NCBI GenBank assembly: GCA_030386875.1
Contig: CM059569.1
Coordinates: forward strand, 49,949,842 to 50,013,841
Source: Morinoia aosen
Taxonomy: Eukaryota; Arthropoda; Malacostraca; Amphipoda; Talitridae
DNA length: 64,000 nucleotides
Direction: 5' to 3'
Part shown: positions 12,101 through 23,797 of the stretch, one piece after another
How the letters are laid out: each line of letters starts with the position of its first letter
Position numbering within the stretch: position 1 is the first letter of the stretch
The notes under the pieces: generated by a model
What the model was told of the DNA's origin: nothing
What the model saw: the letters and a program-made list of their open reading frames with translations, nothing else
Databases searched by the model: none
Translations under genes and position numbers: made by a program

Positions 12101-13460
12101 ATTTTTTTGAGCAGACTTTTTTCGAAAAAATCTTTAAGAAAAAGAGGCCAGCTCAATTATTAGCTGGTTCAATTTTTGATTTAGATGTAATACGGTATAT
12201 AGATATACACTTTTTTGTTTTAAGAAGTTCTCGGGTTTTTTGATGAGTTACCAATAAACCTCCGTAGAGAAAATTTTCAAAGGAATTTTGACTTTTGAAA
12301 GAAAATTAGGTGAAGGAAGAAAAGAAAGCAGGTCACCTATGATGAGCGCCTGAATTTTAAATTTCAATGAGTTGCAAATTAACCCAAATAATCATTTTTT
12401 ACTTGGCTCTCTTCCGCTGAAATAACCTCATTGCCTGGAGATCAGTGTGTTACTCATTTAAAATGAGGCTGAACGATTCCGCATTTTTTTTAATAGATTC
12501 TGTCTTCAAGGGCTCTCCAATACGAGGGTCGCGTTAGTGAACTAACTCTACAGACAGTGATGGAGTGATTTCGTATTCAGAGTACAACGATTTCCTTATC
12601 TCCTCATTAGTACCACTAGAAAAGTGGCTCGAAACCCGTTTCAAAAAAAATAAAAAGAACGCCTCTAAAAAAGTTACAAATTAAGGATTAAATGCTCACA
12701 AGTGGCCAACTGAAAGAACTAACATACATATTTTGATGCTTTCAAAGAGTCTTTCCTCTCTAAAAGTCAGCAGAAATTTTTCTCGAAATTTCAAGTGAGC
12801 AATAGAATTATTTCATTTAACCCTTCAATGTTCTGCAGGAATACTCAGTCCTCTTTTGAAAATAGCTTTACTATATTGTATTTCTTTCTATTAAATTCGT
12901 TTCTCAATGTGTTCTGTTGAAGTTCACTGGCGAGTGGCAGTTGCTTCCTCATTGCGACGTCGGTGACTTCCTGAAACCAGTGCCAGTTTAACGATGGTGG
13001 TTGTAACAACGGTGTTGTGAGTACAAAAAAACTACTGACGTTAAAGAATTAACCAATGAAAGGCAAAAAAACTATTCAGATGATTTACACACATTCACGG
13101 GATGCAACGTGAAGCAACATCCTACTATCTTTGCTTTCAAGCACAACTTTTTCTTCAAAAATATCCCATGCAAGCCTGCAACCAATCAAAAGCGGTCCTC
13201 AGAGAAAACTCGTGCGACCAACGCTTCCTGGAAGTGCAGAGAAAAGTTGCGTTTCATGAGCGGGAATAGCGGGCTCATCTTTTTTACGGTATACGGGCCT
13301 TCTTTTGACTAGTGAAAAATTGAGGCACTCACTCTGAAGCTCGCCTTCAGATGTCTTTTATTGGACGGCGCGGCGCGGCATCGCCGTGTTTCTCTGGCGA
13401 GTGAAGTTTGGAGCGCGAGGGCAGCTCTACGAGCCGGTGCTCTTGTTGCTTTGACTCTTT
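9186..13460. other. Long gene-free stretch
   Basis: No supported gene. Apart from the small TATACATGG cluster at 9656-9736, I see only scattered short open frames without recognisable domains, and AT-rich sequence. Confidence 0.4.
9656..9736. repeat. Short direct and palindromic TATACATGG cluster
   Basis: TCGTATACATGGTGAGAGC occurs at the left end and, slightly altered, at the right end. Between them are ATGTATACCATG and CATGGTATACATGG, so direct and inverted copies of the same 9-mer are interleaved in 80 bp. Confidence 0.7.
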
Positions 13461-13750
13461 ATTTCATTCTTGCTCGTTATCATTACGACAAGTTCTGACT
13501 TACTTCCTGCTTGTTTTCATTACGACATATTCTAACTTACTTCCTGCTTGTTATCATTCCGACAAATTCTAACTTACTTCCTGCTTGTTTTCATTACGAC
13601 ATATTCTAACTTACTTCCTGCTTGTTTTCATTACGACATATTCTAACTTACTTCCTGCTTGTTTTCATTACGACAAAGTCTAACTTACTTCCTGCTTGTT
13701 TTCATTACGACATATTCTAACTTACTTCCTACTTACTTTCATTACGACAA
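13461..13750. repeat. Minisatellite, 37-bp unit
   Basis: About 7.5 units carrying ACTTACTTCCTGCTTGTTTT and CATTACGACATATTCTA. Spacing is exactly 37 bp in the centre. Edge units are more diverged. Confidence 0.92.
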
Positions 13751-15586
13751 ATTTTCATTTTTGAGCTCAAGTATAACACACGATGGTCTAAAATCCACCA
13801 GCCAACGAAACGCAGCTCCCCATTCACTGAGGATTGTATCGAACAATCCCTCGCTGGAAAATGATTGAGTCGACAATGCATAGCTATAGCATGCAATACA
13901 TGTATGCCAAAACGTCTCAACTTTCGTTAAATATAGCAAGCGTGTTCAAATCTTCAGTTAAGCGAATAAAGTAAACTAGATCGAACCCATTTTGAAATTG
14001 AACTTTGTCATCGTAAATATTCTCAATTAACGAGGTGTGATGAATAAATTTTCGAATTACGTGCATAATTTCGTCAGTCCCCAGCACATAAAATTCCTAG
14101 CAGGAGCGTACAGTATAGAGTATGCTCTATACGCCGCGTACGTGACCAGAAGTTTTACCCGTACACATACACCCACGCACAAACGAAGCTTACGAATGCA
14201 TGCACATGTAATATACATATTTTTGTATTGGATACAGCACAGTGGAAATAAATAAAAGTGAATGAGTTTAAGCAAATAAAACTAAGTGCAATCGAGCTGG
14301 ATTTTACGAAGGACACTTCAAAGACGACCATAAAAGTACACAGACTCCATTTAAACAATGAAAGTGGTGGGCTGGACAACAGAACTTGAACGTACCGATT
14401 ACGCTTGCGGCTGCGCTGGCAATCGCTGTGAAATTTGTAGACTGCCTCGGAAGATTGCGAAATGAAATTTCCACCCCTCGTCGTGGCACAAAAATGAAGA
14501 GAGTGAAGCGTAAATTAAGCGAATTTTTCTATTTAGCTGTAGAAGCGCAAAAAACTTACGGAAAACTATCATTGATAGAGGTAAGTTGAATTAAATCGTG
14601 CCTGGTAGCACGTTGAATTCGTTCAAAAATCGTCTTGCTCATTACTGGGTCGGCAATTTCCCAGTATTTGAAGTACGAGCGCTACCCGGAATTTCAGGAA
14701 GATTTTTAGAGGAACAGCATTTGCAGAATTCAGTAGGCATTATGAGAAATCGCGTTTCTTCAAGCGATATAATTACTATTCTATCAGAAACGCCTCATTG
14801 GACAGTAAAGCAACAATTAAAGAGAAGAGATCTCGGCTCGTGAATTACTAATAATTATATGAATAAACCTCTCCGTTCATCCGACCACACTTCTTGTAAC
14901 GGCTGTGCTGAGAGATATAGGATAAAAATGAATGTGATGGCACTTGTGGGTAAAATTGGTTACTTTAAATATGTTTCTATCTTGCCTGTGCGTGATTGCT
15001 GTCTATAGACACAGTATAACCGAAGAATGGGCCACTGCGCTCGTTTCTGTTACCATTTTAATTCTATTAAATATCTCCTCATGTGTGTTTCAATTCTACG
15101 GTGCCAAAATGACAAATGCAATTGTTTATATGTACAATTACTAGCTGATGTTTCACTGATCACAATTTGACAAAAAGAATTCGGAAATTTGAGAACCAAA
15201 GGCATATCGTGTGGGAACTACCCAAGTGTTTAAATACTTTTTCATTACTAAAATTGCGTCTAATTTTACGATGCATGAAAATTCGAATCGTGAGAAAATG
15301 AATCAATCGTACGTTACAATCACTGAAAAGATCTCCACGAATACCATGTGATCCAGTCAAACCATCGCCACTTGATATTCACTTAAATCTGTTGATGAAT
15401 GACGGCAAAAACCCTTACGAAGAGGCTTTCACTGTCGCACGGTTATTCATTGTATTTCAGATCTGACGCGCCGGATGCGCAAGTCAATGGACAATCTCGC
15501 TAATTGTCAAGCAATGTTCGCAAAGAAGAAGCAGTCCTGAGCCGATTCCCAACACTGCTCAGCGATACTCGAATCCGGGCACTGCC
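13751..15586. other. Gene-free stretch with a few exon-like frames
   Basis: No recognised gene. Frames at 14362-14582, 14598-14843 and 14944-15144 are open but unmatched. The last would encode two hydrophobic segments (about 20 residues each). Confidence 0.35.
14362..14582 (+). other. Exon-like open frame, function unknown
   Basis: The frame is open from just after TGA at 14359 and reaches a consensus donor (ATAGAG then GTAAGTT) at 14582/14583. The predicted peptide includes LAAALAIAVKFVDCLG (hydrophobic), then a basic stretch KMKRVKRK and a FFYLAVEAQKTYGK tail. I recognise no family. No matching upstream acceptor or downstream exon was assigned, so this may be fortuitous. Confidence 0.2.
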
Positions 15587-18228
15587 ACTCCAGGCATCGG
15601 CAGTGACATGATACACGAGAGAAAAGTGTTATGAAATTCCACTCCAGGCATCAGCAGTGTCGTGATACACGAGAGAAAAGTGTTATGAAATTCCACTCCA
15701 GGCATCAGCAGTGTCGTGATACACGAGAGAAAAGTGTTATGAAATTCCACTCCAGGCATCAGCAGTGTCGTGATACACGAGAGAAAAGTGTTATGAAATT
15801 CCACTCCAGGCATCAGCAGTGTCGTGATACACGAGAGAAAAGTGTTATGATATTCCACTCCAGGCATCAGCAGTGTCGTGATACACGAGAGAAAAGTGTT
15901 ATGAAATTCCACTCCAGGCATCAGCAGTGTCGTGATACACGAGAGAAAAGTGTTATGAAATTCCACTCCAGGCATCAGCAGTGTCGTGATACACGAGAAA
16001 AAAGTGTTATGAAATTCCACTCCAGGCATCAGCAGTGTCGTGATACACGAGAGAAAAGTGTTATGAAATTCCACTCCAGGCATCAGCAGTGTCGTGATAC
16101 ACGAGAGAAAAGTGTTATGAAATTCCACTCCAGGCATCAGCAGTGTCGTGATACACGAGAGAAAAGTGTTATGAAATTCCACTCCAGGCATCAGCAGTGT
16201 CGTGATACACGAGAGAAAAGTGTTATGAAATTCCACTCCAGGCATCAGCAGTGTCGTGATACACGAGAGAAAATTGTTATGAAATTCCACTCCAGGCATC
16301 AGCAGTGTCGTGATACACGAGAGAAAAGTGTTATGAAATTCCACTCCAGGCATCAGCAGTGTCGTGATACACGAGAGAAAAGTGTTATGAAATTCCACTC
16401 CAGGCATCAGCAGTGTCGTGATACACGAGAGAAAAGTGTTATGAAATTCCACTCCAGGCATCAGCAGTGTCGTGATACACGAGAGAAAAGTGTTATGAAA
16501 TTCCACTCCAGGCATCAGCAGTGTCGTGATACACGAGAGAAAAGTGTTATGAAATTCCACTCCAGGCATCAGCCGTGTCGTGATACACGAGAGAAAAGTG
16601 TTATGAAATTCCACTCCAGGCATCAGCAGTGTCGTGATACACGAGAGAAAAGTGTTATGATATTCCACTCCAGGCATCAGCAGTGTCGTGATACACGAGA
16701 GAAAAGTGTTATGATATTCCACTCCAGGCATCAGCAGTGTCGTGATACACGAGAGAAAAGTGTTATGAAATTCCACTCCAGGCATCAGCAGTGTCGTGAT
16801 ACACGAGAGAAAAGTGTTATGATATTCCACTCCAGGCATCAGCAGTGTCGTGATACACGAGAGAAAAGTGTTATGAAATTCCACTCCAGGCATCAGCAGT
16901 GTCGTGATACACGAGAGAAAAGTGTTATGATATTCCACTCCAGGCATCAGCCGTGTCTTGATACACGAGAGAAAAGTGTTATGAAATTCCACTCCAGGCA
17001 TCAGCAGTGTCGTGATACACGAGAGAAAAGTGTTATGAAATTCCACTCCAGGCATCAGCAGTGTCGTGATACACGAGAGAAAAGTGTTATGAAATTCCAC
17101 TCCAGGCATCAGCAGTGTCGTGGTACACGAGAGAAAAGTGTTATGAAATTCCACTCCAGGCATCAGCAGTGTCGTGATACACGAGAGAAAAGTGTTATGA
17201 AATTCCACTCCAGGCATCAGCAGTGTCGTGATACACGAGAGAAAAGTGTTATGATATTCCACTCCAGGCATCAGCAGTGTCGTGATACACGAGAGAAAAG
17301 TGTTATGAAATTCCACTCCAGGCATCAGCAGTGTCGTGATACACGAGAGAAAAGTGTTATGATATTCCACTCCAGGCATCAGCCGTGTCTTGATACACGA
17401 GAGAAAAGTGTTATGAAATTCCACTCCAGGCATCAGCAGTGTCGTGATACACGAGAGAAAAGTGTTATGAAATTCCACTCCAGGCATCAGCAGTGTCGTG
17501 ATACACGAGAGAAAAGTGTTATGAAATTCCACTCCAGGCATCAGCCGTGTCGTCATACACGAGAGAAAAGTGTTATGAAATTCCACTCCAGGCATCAGCA
17601 GTGTCGTGATACACGAGAGAAAAGTGTTATGAAATTCCACTCCAGGCATCAGCAGTGTCGTGATACACGAGAGAAAAGTGTCATGAAATTCCACTCCAGG
17701 CATCAGCAGTGTCGTCATACACGAGAGAAAAGTGTTATGAAATTCCACTCCAGGCATCAGCAGTGTCGTGATACACGAGAGAAAAGTGTTATGAAATTCC
17801 ACTCCAGGCATCAGCAGTGTCGTGATACACGAGAGAAAAGTGTTATGAAATTCCACTCCAGGCATCAGCAGTGTCGTGATACACGAGAGAAAAGCGTTAT
17901 GAAATTCCACTCCAGGCATCAGCAGTGTCGTGATACACGAGAGAAAAGTGTCATGAAATTCCACTCCAGGCATCAGCAGTGTCGTCATACACGAGAGAAA
18001 AGTGTTATGAAATTCCACTCCAGGCATCAGCAGTGTCGTGATACACGAGAGAAAAGTGTCATGAAATTCCACTCCAGGCATCAGCAGTGTCGTCATACAC
18101 GAGAGAAAAGTGTTATGAAATTCCACTCCAGGCATCAGCAGTGTCGTCATACACGAGAGAAAAGTGTTATGAAATTCCACTCCAGGCATCAGCAGTCTAA
18201 ATTCCGCACGAGAGAAAAGTGTCATGAA
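15587..18228. repeat. Minisatellite, 54-bp unit, 47 full copies
   Basis: From 15631 to 18168 there are exactly 47 units of 54 bp (2,538 bp) with no net insertion or deletion, plus partial or diverged units at both ends. Each unit contains ATGAAATTCCACTCC, AGGCATCAGCAGTGTCGTG and ACACGAGAGAAAAGTG. Variants are single-base (GATATT, CAGCCGTGTC, CGTCATAC, CTTGATAC). A variant cluster recurs 432 bp (8 units) apart, for example GCCGTGTCTTGATAC near 16950 and 17382. Since 54 is divisible by three and the unit lacks stops, frames of 873 (plus) and 891 (minus) residues span the array. I treat both as by-products. Confidence 0.97.
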
Positions 18229-19957
18229 ATTCAAAGAACGATTCAGAGTTGAGAATTGCTTCGTTTATGGTTGTGCAAGAATGCAACTTAAAGTGGGAAA
18301 TTATTCAGTTCGCTTGCTACGCCAGATTGTACATGATCTTATATTGAGTGAAGCTGACAAGTGAACGCATTAAGTATATAGAATGTTGAACGCATGAATT
18401 TTTTACGTGCGAACCTTTCATTCACCGAACTTTAGAGGGTTTTCCAAGTGTGTGAAAATAGCAAAACGTTTAATTATTTTTAGTTATGAGACAAAACACC
18501 TCTAATGAATGTTGAAACTACAAAGGTGCATAGAGTCATAAATCCATTTTAAAACTTAGGTGCGCGTTCAATTTGCGTCTAAAATATCTCACAATAAGTT
18601 CAATATTAGTGGCTCCTTTTTACTGGCTAGAAACTGATATATTCCGTGATTCTCCTACACGAACGCCAGCTCTGCGACAGCGGGAAAATTTATGAACTCT
18701 TGTACCAAAATATCGCCCTGCTGCTCTTCCTCTTAGCTGCAAACATTTCTTCATGCTTTTCGAACACGATGCTCAACGGATTAAATCTATTCCACTGTGT
18801 GAGGAGGAACGCCTGCGTGCATCTGTCGTGGATTTACTCTCTTTAAAATCCGTTAGGATTTTTGAATTTTCTTTTTCGTCTGAGTTGCAATGTGGCTGAG
18901 ATGTTGCACTGCTGAATTTTCCCTCGATTTCTTTCCCTGTTATTTCTTTTTAGACCTTCAACATGCCGGCGCTCTGAAAACCTCACCGAGTCGGTGCTTA
19001 TTCCATTTGTGTGCTTATTCCAAGCACAAGGTATTGTGCTTATTCCAAGCACAATACCCCACTCTACCCAGGTGTCTGAAATGGGTACCGGTCTCGACCG
19101 GGGGAAAGCGTCATGGCGTCCTGGCGTTAGTTATAAGGCATTTGAAAATCCAATTTACAAGGTGATATGTATCAGGCTTGATTGGAAATAAAGCATCCGT
19201 AGATGCCTTCATTATTATTATTATTATTCCTTTTTTCAGTTACAACAGTGACGCTGCGTAAAATGATATTTTGGACTGAATATCCACATTTATAAATATG
19301 GATATCATGATTGTGTCGAACTTCGCCAGCACTTCCTGTAAATTATGGGCATTGTAAATTACAGATACATATGTTTGAACCTTAGATATCGTAATTCATG
19401 CGTATTATAAACTACATGCGTCGTAAATTAACTGGTATCATAAGTTACATATTTTTTACACTACATGTATCTAAAAACTAGAGAAATCGTAATCTACAAA
19501 CATTAATCGTAATCTACCGACTTTAATGGTAATCTATAGACATTAATCATTACCTACAGCAGATGTCGTGCAATGCGGGTATCGTGGAAGAGACTCATCA
19601 CAAGTTAAGGCCACCAAGAGAGCGCTAGTGTGTCTAAATTGACATACGTATTGTGCTGTGAAGCGAGTCCTGAATTAATACAACAGAGTATTTGAAAGCA
19701 GCCCTGTAATTTACTCATAAAAAATATATGTCACGCCATGCCTAATTTATTCAGCACAAAACATGACCTAACCTGTAAAAATTTAGAAGCGCAAAACCGT
19801 CCATTAAAACATTAGAAGAAACTCGTATTGAGTAAAAATGCCATGAAATAGCGCACGTAATATGAGTTATTTAATTCGCCTTTTTCATCGATAAGATTCT
19901 TGATGCGTTCGTGAAAGTACTTGAAGATGCATACTGAACGAATAATTAATGTAGCTA
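18229..19957. other. Gene-free stretch with small degenerate repeats
   Basis: Contains an (ATT)n microsatellite near 19208-19228. From about 19330 to 19560 there are loose repeats of the type CGTAATCTAC...CATTAAT at roughly 25-30-bp spacing. A duplicated GCTTATTCCAAGCACAA block lies near 19010-19055. No gene recognised. Confidence 0.45.
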
Positions 19958-20998
19958 GTGAAACGCTGCCTGCAACTGGTAGAAATGCTGCCTGTAACTT
20001 GTAGAAATGCTGCCTGCAACTGGTGGAAATGCTGTCTGCAACTGGCAGAAATGCTGTCTAAACTGGTAGAAATGTTGCCTAAACTGGTAGAAATGTTGTC
20101 TAAACAGGTAGAAATGCTGTCTAAACTGGTAGAAATGCTGTCTAAACTGGTAGAAATGCTGTCTAAACTGGTAGAAATGTTGTCTAAACTGGTAGAAATA
20201 TTGTCTAAACAGGTAGAAATGCTGTATAAACAAGTAGAAATGCTGTCTAAACTGGTAGAAATGCTGTCTAAACTGGTAGAAATGCTGTCTAAACTGGTAG
20301 AAATGCTGTCTAAACTTGTAGAAATGCTGTCTAAACTGGTTGAAATGCTGTCTAAACTGATAGAAATGCTGTCTAAACTGGTAGAAATGCTGTCTTAACT
20401 GGTAGAAATGCTGTCTAAACTGGTAGAAATGCTGTCTAAACTGGTAGAAATGCTGTCTAAACTGGTTGAAATGCTGTCTAAACTGGTAGAAATGCTGTCT
20501 AAACTGGTAGAAATGCTGTCTAAACTGGTAGAAATGCTGTCTAAACTGGTAGAAATGCTGTCTAAACTGGTAGAAATGCTGTCTAAACTGGTTGAAATGC
20601 TGTCTAAGCTGATAGAAATGCTGTCTAAACTGATAGAAATGCTGTCTAAACTGGTAGAAATGCTGTCTAAACTGGTAGAAATGCTGTCTAAACTGGTAGA
20701 AATGCTGTCTAAACTGGTAGAAATGCTGTCTAAACTGGTTGAAATGCTGTCTAAGCTGATAGAAATGCTGTCTAAACTGATAGAAATGCTGTCTAAACTG
20801 GTAGAAATGCTGTCTAAACTGGTAGAAATGCTGTCTAAACTGGTAGAAATGCTGTCTAAACTGGTAGAAATGCTGTCTAAACTGATAGAAATGCTGTCTA
20901 AACTGGTAGAAATGCTGTCTAAACTGGTAGAAATGCTGTCTAAACTGGTAGAAATGCTGTCTAAACTGGTAGAAATGCTGTCTAAACTGGTAGAAAAA
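19958..20998. repeat. Minisatellite, 21-bp unit (heptad when translated)
   Basis: About 49 units of CTGTCTAAACTGGTAGAAAT plus G. The leftmost four units are 22 bp with CTGCAACTGG variants, then the array locks to 21 bp. A variant block (GGTTG... AAGCTGATAG...) recurs 147 bp (7 units) apart, at 20590 and 20737. On the plus strand the unit translates as MLSKLVE, broken only by a TAA at about 20395. No flanking splice sites or promoter argue for a real gene, and the frame simply continues about 80 codons into unrelated sequence. Confidence 0.97.
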
Positions 20999-22517
20999 AC
21001 ATCATTTTTTGCTGTGACCGAAGTTTTGCTCCCTGTTATTTTAGCGCGAGCTGCGGAATCGGATTTTCAGGAAATCCATCCGTTGGGTCCCCGTTCATTT
21101 TATGAAGGATTAATGCAAATATTCCGGCCTGCTATCTCTCGGGCGAACAAATTCAAAGTCTGTCAGCTTGATTTGATTCCATCTCCTTGGGAATTAAAAG
21201 AGGGAGGTAGGAATGAGTTATTCATTACTATCATATCAATTAGTACGATTTGAATAGATGAAAACTTGAAACGAAAACAGGAAGTTCATTTTCAAAACAT
21301 TTAGCTGCCTAAAAAATAAAAGATGCATTTCAGTACGCAAAGCTATGCTGAGTACAGACAAGAGAGAAGAATAATTAATTTTACAATGATATTTCAGCTC
21401 ATCAAATCAAAGGCGAAACCACAATGTAAAACATAAATATAGGTTCATTTGGCTTCTCTGAGTCCCTAACGAAAATGAAAACTCTTCATTCCCGAGGAAT
21501 CCGGAGATCAAAATCCTCAACGCTTAAAACATTCTATTTTTAGCCCATTCGTCAAATTAATCGTTCACTTTTCCATTTTTCTCAATAATATCTTAAATGA
21601 ATGTGCTTATCCAACATCAGTCTCGAGATTCAGCTTTCTAGAATCAAAAGATTTCTTCTTAGGTTCTTCTAACGGAGCCAAGATTTTTTTATATTTTCTT
21701 GTTTCCTGCGACCTCTCGATATGCGATTTGCTAATGGGTGCTGTCGTTTAGGTGTCCTGCTGCAATAGAGTTTTCTTTTTATTGCTTTATAACACTGTAC
21801 TCATGTTTTTATTTTCTTACAAGCCAGAGTAGTTCAGATGCACAAGCGTTTTGCTGCGTTCTTCTCATCAATTTTCCAGGTTATTCTAAATTACAAAAGT
21901 GGGTTGTATATGTCCGGTTTTTCTTTCGTGTACCAAATTTTCTATGTTCTTGTAGTCTTAGACCAGTTTTTATTTTTTTATAGTATCGGTAAAAACTATG
22001 ATTAATAAATTTTTGTTACAATTTTCCTTGGCATTTCAATTAAGAAAATGTTTTAAACTCCGAACTCACTGACCGAAAAGAATATGAGAATCATGAACTG
22101 TATTCTTAAACAACAGTAACATTTGGACTTAGAAGGCTTCTGGTTCATTATGCAAAGAGTCTTCCATAGGATGATGTCGCGTACAAAGAACTTAGATTCA
22201 TTGGAAGCTAGATTTAAAATGCATGTGTTTTGTTGAAGTCCTGAATCGAACTTGATTTAGTGCTTATTTGGAGTGTTTAATTCAAATGATTATTTTAAAA
22301 TTCGGTGAATTTATTGACTTTTATGCGCAATCTCTAGTTCAACTAATAAATAAGTTTATGAGCATGATGTAGACCTCAAAAAAATGACGTCCATCATGCG
22401 TATACTTTTGATATCAAAACTGCCTGAACCTGTCGCTGGAGGGAAGCTCTCCTGAGGAAACCAAGACTCCTCTGTCAACAAGGAGGAGATTTTTTGCTGG
22501 TTTTATCTACTGTTTTT
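20999..22517. other. No gene recognised
   Basis: The open frame leaving the 21-bp array (to 21253) has no recognisable domain. The rest is AT-rich sequence without supported features. Confidence 0.4.
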
Positions 22518-22700
22518 GGCCGGTTAGCTGAGCGGCTCAAGGGCGGACTGCGTCCATTAGATTACCGGACTTCCTAATCCGGGCCCAGGCAGCAAAAGTG
22601 ACTAATAAATTTAAAACTCAGGATGAATTTTGCCAGTAAAATTGTGGTCTTTTGAGGGCCCGAGCGGCAGCGGCGTCTTAAGCCCACAATGCAAGCTGTG
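22518..22700 (+). mobile_element. tRNA-like SINE remnant
   Basis: GGCCGG is followed by TTAGCTGAGCGG (22524-22535), a good pol III A box of the type II tRNA (Leu/Ser) kind. A hairpin with CCGGA/TCCGG arms (22565-22582) sits where a long variable arm would lie. The B box is degraded (GGGCCCAGGC). A second GAGCGGCAGCGGCGTCTTAAG block near 22662 could be another decayed tRNA-like head. No target duplication was identified. Confidence 0.45.
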
Positions 22701-22817
22701 AAATAATGGCGGATCTTTAATGAAATTTTGCCCGAGCGCTCGATTCTCTAGTCACGCAGACTCTGAATGTTGCGCAAAAATTGTTGGTGTTTTCCCAAAC
22801 ATCTGGAGGTTTTGCAT

Positions 22818-23797
22818 GGCATACAGTAAGCGCTGCCAAATACTTATGGTATACAGTGAGTGCTGCTCAAAACTTTACGTGATATAGAGTGAGTGCTGCC
22901 CAATGCTTGTTGTGATATAGAGTGAGTGCTGCCCAATGCTTGTTGTGATATAGAGTGAGTGCTGCCCAATGCTTGTTGTGATATAGAGTGAGTGCTGCCC
23001 AATGCTTGTTATGATGTAGAGTGAGTGCTGCGCAATGCTTGTTGTGATATAGAGTGAGTGCTGCCCAATGCTTGTTGTGATATAGAGTGAGTGCTGCCCA
23101 ATGCTTGTTGTGATATAGAGTGAGTGCTGCCCAATGCTTGTTATGATGTAGAGTGAGTGCTGCCCAATGCTTGTTATGATGTAGAGTGAGTGCTGCCCAA
23201 TGCTTGTTGTGATATAGAGTGAGTGCTGCCCAATGCTTGTTGTGATATAGAGTGAGTGCTGCCCAATGCTTGTTGTGATATAGAGTGAGTGCTGCCCAAT
23301 GCTTGTTGTGATATAGAGTGAGTGCTGCCCAATGCTTGTTATGATGTAGAGTGAGTGCTGCCCAATGCTTGTTGTGATATAGAGTGAGTGCTGCCCAATG
23401 CTTGTTGTGATATAGAGTGAGTGCTGCCCAATGCTTGTTGTGATATAGAGTGAGTGCTGCCCAATGCTTGTTGTGATATACAGGGAGTGCTGCCCTATGC
23501 TTGTTGTGATATAGAATGAGTGCTGCCCACCCAATGCTTGCTGTGACATACAGTGAGTGCTACAATAAACTTGTGATGTACAATCAGTGTTGCCTAATAC
23601 TTTGCGTGATATTCAGTCAATGCTGCCTAATACTTTGCGGGATATTCAGTCAGTGCTGCCTAATACTTCGCATGATATTCAGTCAGTGCTGCCTAATACT
23701 TTGCATGATATTCAGTCAGTGCTGCCTAATACTTTGCGTGATATTCAGTCAGTGCTGCCTAATACTTTGCGTGATATTCAATCAGTGTTGCCTAATA
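22818..23797. repeat. Minisatellite, 33-bp unit, two subfamilies
   Basis: About 30 units. From 22880 to 23545 the unit holds TGATATAGAGTGAGTGCTGC and CCAATGCTTGTTG. From about 23580 to 23797 it holds TGATATTCAGTCAGTGCTGC and CTAATACTTTGCG. Both are 33 bp and share TGATAT...AGT.AGTGCTGCC...AAT.CTT, so they are diverged halves of one array joined by transitional units at 23480-23580. TTATGATGTAG variants are spaced at multiples of 33 bp. The minus strand is open for 224 codons (ITTSIGQHSLY repeat), which I regard as a by-product. Confidence 0.96.

Noticed and set aside
12600..12645. Possible further hammerhead-like sequence (CUCAUUA, CCAC/GUGG stem, UCGAAACC)
   Set aside because: The first core block departs from CUGANGA at two essential positions. 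May be a very old remnant, but is not supportable.
15559..18252. Giant open frames (873 and 891 codons) on both strands
   Set aside because: They are entirely made of a stop-free 54-bp unit divisible by three. There is no start context, splice structure or non-repeat domain. Kept as a repeat only.
20408..21253. 281-codon frame continuing from the 21-bp array into unique sequence
   Set aside because: The non-repeat tail has no recognisable domain and ends at a chance stop. It begins at an arbitrary repeat Met.
22440..22500. CUGAGGAAACC resembling a hammerhead core
   Set aside because: No stem II separates the two core blocks; chance similarity.
22875..23549. 224-codon minus-strand frame with an 11-residue repeat
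   Set aside because: Translation of the 33-bp array; no evidence of a gene.
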